Assembly: GCF_008704935.1 (NCBI RefSeq)
Contig: NZ_CP023692.1
Coordinates: 6,239,501-6,303,500 of the forward strand
Length of the DNA stretch: 64,000 nt
Reading direction: 5' to 3'
DNA from: Streptomyces vinaceus
GTDB lineage: Bacteria > Actinomycetota > Actinomycetes > Streptomycetales > Streptomycetaceae
Below are positions 8,979-17,900 of the stretch, in pieces. Under the pieces are notes generated by a model. That model made no database searches. It was not told the DNA's origin and was given only the letters and a program-made list of their open reading frames with translations. Position numbers and translations under genes: made by a program. Every line of letters begins with the position of its first letter. Position 1 is the first letter of the stretch.

Positions 8979-9013
8979 TTGGTCTTGACCAAGGGGGTGC
9001 GCCGTCCTATCGT
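8979..9013 (+). promoter_or_regulatory. GntR promoter overlapped by a dre-like palindrome
   Basis: A near-canonical promoter: -35 TTGACC (8985-8990), exactly 17 bases, -10 TATCGT (9008-9013), about 90 bases upstream of the GntR start. The palindrome TTGGTCTTGACCAA (8979-8992) covers the -35 box. It differs by one base from the TGGTCTAGACCA core of the DasR-responsive element (dre) known in Streptomyces. A GntR dimer bound here would block RNA polymerase, suggesting autorepression or control by DasR. The rest of 8807-9102 holds no gene that I can see. Confidence 0.7.
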
Positions 9014-9102
9014 CGCAGGGATAGTGCAGGAACCTTTAATAAACAAAGGCGCGGAACTGCCGCTGGAACACGGCGATTGCAGCGATGGCAGGAGGAGTCA
9101 GG

Positions 9103-9876
9103 GTGGGGACCACGCAGCTCGAAACGGTGCCGGAGCCTAAGTACTGGCACCTCAAGACCGTCCTCAGCGAAGCGCTCGACCAGGACTTCGCCGTGGGCGA
9201 GGTCCTGCCGAACGAGCGTGAGCTCGCCGCCCGATTCGGAGTCGCCCGTGCGACCCTGCGCCAGGCCCTGGAGCAGCTCGAACTCGAAGGTCGGCTGCAG
9301 CGCCGCCGCGGGGTCGGCACCACCGTGGCCCCGCCGCGGGTGGGCGTGGCGGTCGCCGGCTCCGGGCAGGGCTGGCCCGGCGAGAGCGTCGACGGCTGGG
9401 AGCTCGTGGACGCCGATGTGGCCGATGCCGTCATCCCGTCCGCCGCCGTCCTGAAGCTGCTGGGCGGCGCTGCCGACGCCGGCCGGCCCGTGCACACCGT
9501 GCGCCGGACCCGGGTCTCCCACGGGCAGGCCGTCGCCGCCGAGCTCCTGTACGTCCCGGCGGCTTCCGTGCCCGGCCTGTCCGCCATCGACGCCCCGGCC
9601 GGGCCCGCCCGCGCCCGGGCCGTGCTGCGCGAGCTGCAGCGGCTCGACCTCGACGGGCAGGACCGCTCGGTGGAGCTCGGCTCGGCGCGTGCCGATGACG
9701 CCAAGGAGCTGGACCGGCTGCCGGGCGCGCCGGTGCTCGTGGTCACCACCCGGTACTTCACCGCCGCGGGGACTGCGGCCGTCTCGGTGGCCACGTACCG
9801 CGCGGACACCTGCCGCCTGACCTTCGGAGACTCGGGCGACGTGGAGATAACGCACGACGCGCGCGTCGCCTCCTGA
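9103..9876 (+). CDS. GntR/HutC family transcriptional regulator (DasR-like)
   Basis: About 257 residues. The N-terminal winged helix-turn-helix (about 10-75) contains VLPNERELAARFGVARATLR, typical of GntR proteins. The C-terminal part (about 90-255) is a UTRA-type ligand domain as in HutC/DasR regulators, which respond to amino sugars or other small metabolites. GTG 9103 is preferred over ATG 9085 because AGGAGG sits 7 bases before it. The gene's promoter carries a dre-like palindrome. It converges with a ROK-family regulator, also typically sugar-responsive, which hints at control of carbohydrate uptake; no transporter is adjacent. Confidence 0.88.
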   Translation: MGTTQLETVPEPKYWHLKTVLSEALDQDFAVGEVLPNERELAARFGVARATLRQALEQLELEGRLQRRRGVGTTVAPPRVGVAVAGSGQGWPGESVDGWELVDADVADAVIPSAAVLKLLGGAADAGRPVHTVRRTRVSHGQAVAAELLYVPAASVPGLSAIDAPAGPARARAVLRELQRLDLDGQDRSVELGSARADDAKELDRLPGAPVLVVTTRYFTAAGTAAVSVATYRADTCRLTFGDSGDVEITHDARVAS

Positions 9877-9903
9877 CCTTCGCGGCGGCCCCGCCCCGCC
9901 CGC

Positions 9904-9940
9904 AACGGCCCGTCCCGGCTCCCGCCGGGGCCGGGCCGTT
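9904..9940. terminator. Bidirectional terminator between GntR and ROK genes
   Basis: A GC-rich hairpin between convergent genes. The outer 9 bp are perfect (AACGGCCCG at 9904-9912, CGGGCCGTT at 9932-9940), and the inner stem pairs less regularly around a short loop. Confidence 0.65.
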
Positions 9941-10024
9941 CGCGTTTCCGGCCGCGGCGCGATCGGCACCGGGCGACAGGGCCGCGCACACCGGGGGCGG
10001 CAGAGGGTGTGCGCCGGGGCGGGG

Positions 10025-11182
10025 TCAGCGGCGGCGGGTCGTGACGGTCTTCTCCACCGCGAAGAGCTCTTCCTCGACGTGGTCCAGGGCCAGGCGCAGG
10101 GCTCCGGTGGCCACCGCCGCCTCGCCGAGCAGGGACTGCGCCACCCTCGGGGGGCGCAGGCAGTAGCGCTCCAGCTCCCGGCGCAGGGGATCCAGGACCC
10201 CGTCCAGGCCGGCCGCCCAGCCGCCGACCACGACGAGTTCCGGATCCATGGCCAGGACCAGCGCCGCCACGTCGTGCACCAGCCGCTGGATGAAGCGCTC
10301 CACCGCGGCCACGGCCCGCTCGTCGCCCCGACGGGCCATCGTGAACACCTCGGCGACCGCCTGCTCGTCCAGCGGGTGCAGCGGTTCGCCGGTCGTGGAC
10401 AGCAGCTTCTCCGGGGTGACGTCGCGGCCCAGCAGGTGCAGGGCGCCGATCTCGCCCGCCGCCCCGCCGTACCCGCGGTGCAGCCGGCCCCCGATCAGGG
10501 ACCCGGCGCCCGGACTGAGCCCCGCCATCACGAAGACCATGTCGTCGGTGTCCTGCGCGGCGCCCTTCCAGTGTTCGGCGACCGCGGCCGCGTTGGCGTC
10601 GTTCTCCACCTGCACGGGGCAGCGGAACGAGCGCCGCAGCCGCTCCCCGAGCGGCAGTCCCGTCCAGCCCGGCAGGGCCGTGCCCAGGCGAACGGTGCCG
10701 TCCGCCTCCACGATCCCGGGGCTGCCGACGCCGACCGCCCGCAGCGAGTCGCGCGGTACGCCGGCCCGCCGCAGCAGATCCGCCACCGCCGCCCGTACCC
10801 GCTCCAGCCGCTCGTCGGCGGACGCGGTCTCGGCGACGTCCTTGGTACCGGCGCCGATGACCCGCCCGTCCAGCCCGGACAGCAGCACCGCGACGCGGTG
10901 CGAGCCGATCTCGATGCCGAGGAGATGGCCCGCCTCGGCCCGGAAGCGGTAGCGCCGGGCCGGCCGGCCCTGGCGCCGCGCACCCTCCTCCGCGCCGGCC
11001 TCGACGACGAGCCCGGTCCCGATCAGCCCCTCGACCACGCCTTCGACGGTCGGCCGGGACAGCCCGGTCACCCGGGTGAGGTCGGTGAGGGTCGGCGATC
11101 CGGCCGCCCGCAGCGCACGCAGCACCACGGCCGAATTGATGCGCCGGAGCAGAGAGGGATCCCCGCCGGTCAGCTGCCCCAA
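10025..11182 (-). CDS. ROK family transcriptional regulator
   Basis: A 385-residue protein. An N-terminal MarR-like winged helix-turn-helix (about 10-65; LTDLTRVTGLSRPTVEGVVEGL) is followed by a ROK sugar-kinase-like domain with a GIEIGSHRVAVLL phosphate-binding region and VENDANAAA (about 195). The usual zinc-binding Cys cluster of active ROK kinases is not evident, so it is more likely a sugar-sensing repressor (XylR/NagC type) than a kinase. It sits upstream of the response regulator on the same strand. Confidence 0.88.
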   Translation of the reverse strand: MGQLTGGDPSLLRRINSAVVLRALRAAGSPTLTDLTRVTGLSRPTVEGVVEGLIGTGLVVEAGAEEGARRQGRPARRYRFRAEAGHLLGIEIGSHRVAVLLSGLDGRVIGAGTKDVAETASADERLERVRAAVADLLRRAGVPRDSLRAVGVGSPGIVEADGTVRLGTALPGWTGLPLGERLRRSFRCPVQVENDANAAAVAEHWKGAAQDTDDMVFVMAGLSPGAGSLIGGRLHRGYGGAAGEIGALHLLGRDVTPEKLLSTTGEPLHPLDEQAVAEVFTMARRGDERAVAAVERFIQRLVHDVAALVLAMDPELVVVGGWAAGLDGVLDPLRRELERYCLRPPRVAQSLLGEAAVATGALRLALDHVEEELFAVEKTVTTRRR

Positions 11183-11282
11183 CGTGTGTCCTCCCAGCTA
11201 GCGAGCTTGTCTGCCGGATCGTACTGTGCGCCCGGGGTCACTGCGAGACGCAGCCCCCCATCGGCCGGAACCGGCTCCTCCC

Positions 11283-11933
11283 TCAGGCCGGGGCGACGAA
11301 TCCGGACTCGTACGCCGTGATCACCGCCTGGGTCCGGTCACGCGCCCCCAGCTTGCCCAGGATCGCGCTCACATGGGACTTCACCGTCTCCGTGCCGACG
11401 ATCAGCTCCTTGGCGATCTCGACGTTCGTCAGCCCGCGCGCCATCGCCCGCAGGACCGCCTCCTCCCGCTCGGTCAGTGCGGCCCGCTCCAGCACCGCCC
11501 GCGCCTGCCGGTTCCCGTACTCGGCGGCCAGTGCGCGCACGGCCGCCGGGAACAGCAGCGTCTCGCCCTCCGCCACCAGCCGGACCGCGTGCACGATCTC
11601 GGAGGGGCGGGCCCGCTTCAGCAGGAACCCGTCCGCACCGGCCCGCAGCGCCTGGTACACGTACTCGTCGTTCTCGAAGGTGGTCACCACGAGGATCTTC
11701 GGCGGGGAGTCCACCGTCCGCAGCACGGCCCGGGTCGCCTCGATCCCGTCGAGCAGCGGCATCCGGACGTCCATGGCCACCACGTCCGGCCTCAGCTGCC
11801 GCACGAGCGGGACGACGGAGGCACCGTCGGCCGCCTCACCCACCACTTCGATGTCGGGCTGGGCCTCCAGGACGGCACGCAGACCCGCGCGCACCAGGGG
11901 TTCGTCATCGACGAGCAGAACGGTAACCGGCAT
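11283..11933 (-). CDS. NarL/LuxR family response regulator
   Basis: A 216-residue regulator. The receiver domain (1-120) has the acidic pair (LLVDDE), the phospho-acceptor Asp in VVAMDVRMPLLDG (about 54) and the conserved Lys in GFLLKRA. The C-terminal LuxR helix-turn-helix (about 150-210) includes LTNVEIAKELIVGTETVKSH. It lies 4 bases after the stop codon of a histidine kinase that has lost its N-terminal half, so its cognate phosphate source appears lost. It may work with another kinase, with small phosphodonors, or be silent. Confidence 0.9.
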   Translation of the reverse strand: MPVTVLLVDDEPLVRAGLRAVLEAQPDIEVVGEAADGASVVPLVRQLRPDVVAMDVRMPLLDGIEATRAVLRTVDSPPKILVVTTFENDEYVYQALRAGADGFLLKRARPSEIVHAVRLVAEGETLLFPAAVRALAAEYGNRQARAVLERAALTEREEAVLRAMARGLTNVEIAKELIVGTETVKSHVSAILGKLGARDRTQAVITAYESGFVAPA

Positions 11934-11937
11934 CCGG

Positions 11938-12491
11938 TCAGCGTATTCGCTCCAGCGGAAGCCGTGCGCGCACCCTCCAACTGCCCTCGAACGGACCGGT
12001 CTCGGCCTCCCCGCCCAGCAGAGCCGCCCGCTCCCGCATCCCGCGCAGGCCGCTCCCGCTGCCGGGGGTGAACGCGGGCTCCTGCGGGAGCGGGTTCGTG
12101 ACCTCCATGTCCAGCCTGCCGACGGCCATCTCCACCCGGACCCGGACGGGCACCGGACCGCAGTGCCGCAGCACGTTCGTGAGGGCCTCCTGCAGGATGC
12201 GGTAGCCCTCCCGGGTGACCGGGCCCGGCAACTGCTCCAGCGGTCCGGTCAGTTGCGCGTCGACCTCCGAGCCCGAGGCGCGGGCCGACTCCAGCAGGCG
12301 GTCTGCCTCGGCCAGCGTCGGCCGCTGGGACACGGGCTGCGCCGACTCGCGCAGGACCAGCAGGACCCGCTCCAGGTCCTCCAGCGCGGCCCGGCCCGTC
12401 TCCTCGATCGCGCTCAGCGCCCGGTCGGTGAAGTCGGGGTTGCCCGCGGCCCGGGCCGCCCCCGCCTGCACCACGGCGACCGTCTCCCTTA
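11938..12491 (-). pseudogene. DesK-type histidine kinase, N-terminal half lost
   Basis: The surviving reading frame (about 180 residues) begins within the dimerisation helix (VVQAGAARAAGNPDF) and contains the ATP-binding domain: N-box QEALTNVLRHCG and G-box GSGLRGMRERAALLGG. In this family the phospho-acceptor His lies just before the VxQAGAAR segment. That part, together with all sensor and membrane segments, is missing because the frame stops at an IS5-type remnant at 12492. The kinase therefore cannot phosphorylate its regulator normally. A GTG at 12474 could start a fragment, but it would be inactive. Confidence 0.85.
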
Positions 12492-12674
12492 AGAGGTCCT
12501 AACATAGGCATCGGACGTGGCGGTGGGTCGTGGAGCGGACCATCGCCTGGCTCCACGGCTTCCGCCGGCTCCGCATCCTATGGGAACGGCGCGACGACAT
12601 CCACGAGGCCTTCCTCGGCCTCGCCACCTGCCTCATCACCCACCGCCACGTCCGACGCCTTTGTTAGGATCTCT
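12492..12674 (+). mobile_element. IS5-family remnant, 183 bp with both ends intact
   Basis: The element is bounded by 13-bp inverted repeats (AGAGGTCCTAACA at 12492-12504; TGTTAGGATCTCT at 12662-12674) with one mismatch, and flanked by TA on both sides, matching the TA duplication of some IS5 groups. Nearly all of the transposase is deleted and only its C-terminus remains. Because both ends survive, it could still be moved in trans by a related transposase. It separates a truncated kinase from a decayed flavin reductase. Confidence 0.8.
12512..12667 (+). pseudogene. IS5-family transposase, C-terminal remnant
   Basis: About 51 codons ending at a TAG inside the right inverted repeat. The translation contains WVVERTIAWLHGFRRLRI and ends HRHVRRLC, the usual C-terminus of IS5-type DDE transposases found in actinobacteria; the Glu of VVERT corresponds to the last catalytic acid. 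The rest of the gene is absent, so it is non-functional. Confidence 0.78.
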
Positions 12675-13209
12675 TAGTCTCCGGCAACGGGTTCCGTGCC
12701 GGACCACCGGCTGTAGGTACGCAACCCGTACAGCAGTGGACGGCAGTCCTTTTCCTGCCGGGTGACACGTACAACTTCGCTGGACACCGCTACATGGTCG
12801 CCCACCAGCTGCGACACGGGACGGTGTAGTCCGCCACGGTGTGGGCGTCCTGCCACAGGTGTGGGCCGGCGGCGTTGGCGTTCAGGTGCCATCCGACCTG
12901 GCAGGACTGGTCGGGATCGCCGGACGCGAACAGCTCCGCGGTTTCGCGCGCTCCGTCATGAGCAGGTTCACCGTGAACTCGGCGCGAGCCAGGAACGCAG
13001 CCAGTGTGGGACTGGCAGCGCGCATCACACCAGAAGGGCCGGCGGCTCCAGCCAGATGATGCACACCGACGAGCACGTCATTCCCACGGGTTTCCGGCGA
13101 GGTCGGTCGCTCTGAAGACGGCCACACCGATCGGGAAGCCCCTCATCATCCCACGGAGCGCGTCGGCCACGGACGGGTCGGGCGAACGGGCTGAGAGCGA
13201 GTCAGTCAT
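12674..13209 (-). pseudogene. Flavin reductase, multiply frameshifted (halogenase partner)
   Basis: Read in shifting frames from ATG 13209, the sequence gives a flavin reductase of the family that supplies FADH2 to halogenases: LRGMMRGFPIGVAVF, then MTCSSVCIIWLEPPALLV, AASPTLAAFLARAEFTVNLL, ELFASGDPDQ, GDHVAVSSEVVRV and LLYGLRTYSRW in the family order. At least four frame changes are needed, near 13083, 13025, 12950 and 12800, and an in-frame TGA occurs after about 43 codons. It lies 53 bases downstream of the tryptophan halogenase on the same strand. Its terminal TAA overlaps the TA flanking the IS remnant. Confidence 0.82.
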
Positions 13210-13262
13210 GAAGAACCCTACTGCGACACGGATTCGGCGGAGCGCCAGCAGCCGAACTCAGG

Positions 13263-14834
13263 TCACGGAAGCTTCTGCATCGCGGCGAAGTACTCGTACT
13301 GGCTGGGTAGGGTATCGACCAGGAACTGTGCCTTGTCCCGGATGGCGGCGAACTCCTTCTGTGCCGCTGTGGAGTCGGCCAGGCCGAGCGCAGGCGAAGG
13401 GCGCAGCTCGATCGCGCCGGTGCCGAGCAGGATGGCCATGTACGAGTACGGCGGCAGTCCGTGGTAGTAGGGGAAGACGTTCTCGGAGTCGGGAAGCTGC
13501 ACCTGCCAGCGTTCGATGCGGTCGGCGAGCGCGTCCGGGATCGCCCGGGTCTTGGTGTCCTTCCAGTACTGCGTGTCGTTGCGCCCAGCGCCCTTGTAGT
13601 GCAGGACGAGGAACTCCCGTACGCCGTCCATCACGTTGGAGACGGCCGAGTTGTAGCCGGCACGCAGCTGCGGATGCCAGTCCGCCCCCGGGAAGTGCTT
13701 GACCAGCTGCTCGATGGCGTGGTGGATGAAGAAGATGCCGGTCGACTCGAGCGGCTCGACGAAGCCGCTGGACAGCCCGATGGCGACACAGTTGTTCTTC
13801 CAGGACTGCTCGCTGCGCCCGATCCGCATGCGGATGTGGTTGGCTTCGACGTCCGCGGCCTCCGGGCCTACGAACTCGCGCAGCGTGCGCTCGGCTTCCT
13901 CGGGCGAGCAGTAGTCCTTGGCGTAGACATACCCGGTGCCGATCCGGCCGAACAGCGGGATCGTCCAGATCCATCCCGCCTCCTGGGCCGTGGCCTGGGT
14001 GTACGGCGGGATGCCGCGCGTCTTCATGTCGAGCGGGACTTGGAGGGCAACCGCGCTGTCGTTGGGCAAGGTGCCCTGGTAGGAGATAAAGGGGACTCCG
14101 AGCGCCTGGTTCAGCAGCACTCCGCGGAACCCGGTGCAGTCGATGTACAGGTCGCCGCTGATGTCACCGTGCCCCTTGGTGACGATGTGGCTGATCCACC
14201 CGTGCTCGTCGAGTTTGACCTCCTGGACCTCGTCGATGATGTGCTGCACACCCCGGTCCGTCGAATACCCGGTGAGGAACTTGGCGAGCAGAGCCGCCTC
14301 GAAGTGGTAGGCGTACGGGAACTGGGTCCTGCCCTGGTGCTCAGACATGGTGAGGCCGGCTGGCTCCTCGGCCCGCTCGTCGAACTCCTGCCGGAGGAGC
14401 GAGCCGTTCAAGTACCGCGGGCTGCGCCCCGCATCACAGAGGGACGCCATCACGAAGCAGTCCCTGTCGAACCTGTCGGTCGGACCGTCCTGCAGCCACC
14501 AGTCGGTCATCGAGAACCCGTCGACCGAGCGCATCTGCTCGAACGGGTGGTAGAAGTGGTGCCCGGGCCGCTGCCAGTCCTGGAACCGGACGGCCAGCTT
14601 GTAGGTGGCGTTGCAGGCCGGCATCCAGTCTTCTTCCTTAAGGTCGAGGAACTCGAAGAAGTGCCGGATGTCGCTGAACGTCGCCTCGCCGACACCAACC
14701 GTGCCGATCTTGCCGGACTCGACGAGGGTCACCGACAGACGGTCACCGAATGCCTTCTTCAGATACGACGCGGTCATCCATCCTGCCGTACCGCCTCCGA
14801 CGATCACGACCTTGTCAGGGTTCTTCGTATTCAT
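13263..14834 (-). CDS. FAD-dependent tryptophan halogenase, PyrH-like
   Basis: A 523-residue flavin-dependent halogenase, normal length. Visible are the FAD motif GGGTAGW (about 13), the catalytic Lys in YKLAVRF (about 79), the halogenase signature GWIWTIP (about 285) and the active-site Glu in FVEPLESTGIFF (about 365). The sequence resembles PyrH, a tryptophan 5-halogenase, in many blocks (HFFEFL, RFQDW, FYHPFEQMR, YNS), so chlorination of free Trp at C5 is the best guess; regioselectivity is inference. It requires FADH2 from a reductase, but the adjacent reductase gene is broken. It probably supplies chloro-Trp to the synthetase, perhaps module 1. Confidence 0.9.
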   Translation of the reverse strand: MNTKNPDKVVIVGGGTAGWMTASYLKKAFGDRLSVTLVESGKIGTVGVGEATFSDIRHFFEFLDLKEEDWMPACNATYKLAVRFQDWQRPGHHFYHPFEQMRSVDGFSMTDWWLQDGPTDRFDRDCFVMASLCDAGRSPRYLNGSLLRQEFDERAEEPAGLTMSEHQGRTQFPYAYHFEAALLAKFLTGYSTDRGVQHIIDEVQEVKLDEHGWISHIVTKGHGDISGDLYIDCTGFRGVLLNQALGVPFISYQGTLPNDSAVALQVPLDMKTRGIPPYTQATAQEAGWIWTIPLFGRIGTGYVYAKDYCSPEEAERTLREFVGPEAADVEANHIRMRIGRSEQSWKNNCVAIGLSSGFVEPLESTGIFFIHHAIEQLVKHFPGADWHPQLRAGYNSAVSNVMDGVREFLVLHYKGAGRNDTQYWKDTKTRAIPDALADRIERWQVQLPDSENVFPYYHGLPPYSYMAILLGTGAIELRPSPALGLADSTAAQKEFAAIRDKAQFLVDTLPSQYEYFAAMQKLP

Positions 14835-14942
14835 GCCAGCACCTCAAGTTTGCAGGGAAATTGGGGCGTATCTGGATAGCGGAAGGGCATGGGCATGGGA
14901 TGCGGGGTGAACGGCTGCCGGGCCGTGCTCCTCGGCGTCACA

Positions 14943-17900
14943 TCACATGTCCCATTCGGCTTCGAGCTCATCGATCTCGTCCTGGAGCAGATCCACCAGT
15001 GAGAGATCGGACGGCATGAGGCCGCGCGTGTCCGGGGACGTGAGGGCGTACTTCGTCAGCGCCTCCAGGGCCTCGGACCACAGGCCGGTCAGCGACCGGA
15101 TCTCCTGTTCCTCGAAAAGTCCGGCCGGCCAAGACCAGGCCAGGCTCAACTCCGTTCCCCCGAGCCGGTCGTGGGCGACCGCGTTCAGCTCCAGGGAATG
15201 GGAGAAGGGCATCTCCGGATCGGTGGGGCTGATGCGTACGGCCTCGGGCGCCGCGCCCCAATCGGCCGGCCCGGCCGGGTCCGTCCGCACCCGCCCCAGG
15301 TAGTTGAACGCGATCTGCGGGCGGCGAGCCCGGCCGAGCACGGCGGCGGTCCGCGGGTTCAGGTAGCGGAGCAGACCGTATCCCGTGCCCTTGGCGGGCA
15401 GGGCGCGGATCTGCTCCCGTACCCGGTTCAGCGCGGTGCCCGCGGCGGGGCTGCCGTCCCGGATCTCGTGCCACCTGACACCCGGGTCCAGCCGGAGGGG
15501 GTGCGCGGCGGTGAACCAGCCGACGGTGCCCGACAGTTCCGACTCGCCGGTCTCATCTCGCCCGTGCCCCTCCAGGCTCAGCAGCACCGGGCTGCCGCCT
15601 CCGTTACCACGCCGCCGCCGCCACTCGGCCAGGGCCAGCGCGAACCCGGTGAGCAGCACCTCGTCCACGCGGGCGTCCACCGCGGCGGGCACCGTGCTCA
15701 GGAGCGGCTCGGTGAGCTCGGCCGGGAACACCACCGTGTGGTGCCGGGCGGTCGCCTTGGTGTCCCGGGCGGGGTCCAGGGGCCGGTCGGCGATCGCAGC
15801 GTCCGGCGCCGACGTCATCCGCTCCCAGACCGGAAACTCGGCCTCGACGGCCTCGGTGCCAGCTCGTTCGGCGAGCCGGCACGCCCAGCTGCGGAAGGAG
15901 GTGGGGACGGGCGCCAGGGCGATCTCGCTTCCGGCTGCGGAGCCGAGCCAGCCGGACATCAGGTCCGGGGCGAGGATCCGCCACGACACCCCGTCGACCA
16001 CCAGGTGGTGCAGCATCAGCAGCAGCCGGCCGGGCCGGTCGCCGCCCGCGTCGAACCAGACCGCACGGAGCATGACGCCGTCGTCCGGTGCCAGCTCCCG
16101 GCGCGCAGCCTCGGCGTGCTCGGCCAGGACGTGCTCCAGCGCCGATGCCTCGTGTGCGGACACGTCGACCCGGCGAACGCAGTGCGCAGCGTCCGTCGTC
16201 CCGGCGGGCGGGACGTCCAGGGTCCAGCCGTCTGCGCCGGACCGGTCGAGGCGGGCGCGCAGCACATCGTGCCGGTCGAGCACCGCCTGCACGGCCGTGA
16301 CCAGCGAGTCCTGCGTCAGTCGCGAGGGCACCCGGAGCAGTACGGCCTGGTTGAACCCGTCGATCGGGCCGCCCAGTTCCCGCAGCCACCCCATGATCGG
16401 GGTCATGGGCACGGATCCGGTACCGCGGTCGGGTGCCGCTCGCCGGTCGTCGTCCGGTGCCGCGACCAGGGCGAGGCCCGCCACGGTCTGGTACTGGAAG
16501 ACGTCCCGCGGGGTGAGCACCAACCCGGCCTGCCGGGCACGGCTCACCAGTTGGATGGAGACGATGCTGTCGCCGCCCATTGCGAAGAAGTTGTCGTCGA
16601 TCGTGACGACCGGCACCCCGAGCAGCTCCGCGAACAGCGTGCACAGCAGCTGCTCCCGCTCGTTGCGCGGTCCCCTTCCGCCGCCGCCGGCGTAGTCGGG
16701 GGCGGGCAGTGCGGCGCGGTTCAGCTTTCCGGTGAGGGTCAGCGGCAGTGCCTCCAGGGGCACGAAGGCCGAAGGCACCATGTAGTCGGGCAGGGTCGCG
16801 GCGACGTGGCTCCTGATCGCGGCGGTGTCGAGGGCGGTGCCGGCCACCGGTACGACGTAGGCGACGAGGCGCTTGTCGCCCGGGCGGTCCTCGCGCACCA
16901 CGACCACGGCCTGGGCCGTACCGTCGAAGGATGCCAGCGCGGACTCGACCTCGCCCAGCTCGATTCGGAAGCCGCGGACCTTGACCTGGGCGTCCGCCCG
17001 CCCGGCGAACTCCAGGACGCCGTCCGTGCGCCAGCGCACCATGTCACCGGTGCGGTACATGCGCGTCGAGGCGGGGCCGAAGGGGTCGGCCACGAACCGC
17101 TCCGCGGTCAGGCCCGGCCGGCCGACGTAGCCACGAGCCAGCCCGTCGCCCGCGACGTACAGCTCGCCGGTGACACCGGGAGGCACCGGCCGCATGCCCT
17201 CGTCGAGAACGTACACCCGGGTGTTGTCGAGCGGCAGGCCGATGGGGAAGGAGTTCCGTTCGACATCCTCGTCGGTGATCGCGTGGTGGACGATCGCCAG
17301 CGTCGCCTCGGTGGGGCCGTAGCTGTTGGTGAGCCGGGCTTCGGGATTGTGCTCGCGGACCTTGCGGACCGCGGCCGACGACACGATGTCGCCGCCGATG
17401 GTCACATGGCGCAGGTTGCGGAAGCTCTCCGGATGGTTCTCGGCGAGCAGTCGGAAGATCCCCTCGCTGAAGGGGCCGACGGTCACTCCGCGGTCCGTGA
17501 GGGTCGCGGCGAGGGCGGCGAGGTCCGTGGATTCGCCTTCCAGGGCCACGATCCGCACACCGCTTAGCAGCGGTACCCAAAGTTCGTAGGTGGAGGCGTC
17601 GAACGACGGCGGCTGGTGCATCAGTTGGCGGTCGCCCGCCCTGAGTGCCCACCAGCGGTCCTTGACCAGGCCGACGACGTTGCGGTGGGTCACCGCGACG
17701 CCCTTCGGCTCACCGGTGGAGCCGGAGGTGAACATGATGTAGGCGAGCTGGTCGGGGTGGACGGTCACCCCCACGCGGTCCGCCCGACCGGGCTCCGCCA
17801 GCTCCAGGTCGTCGATCAGGACGATGGCGGCCGACGTGTCGGGGATCAGCGCGGACACGGTGCGGTCGGAGAGCACGACCACGCTGCCGGTGCCGTGCAG

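Noticed and set aside
13004..13702. Forward-strand open frames across the flavin reductase and halogenase region
   Set aside because: They are shadows; recognisable flavin reductase and halogenase sequence lies on the minus strand.
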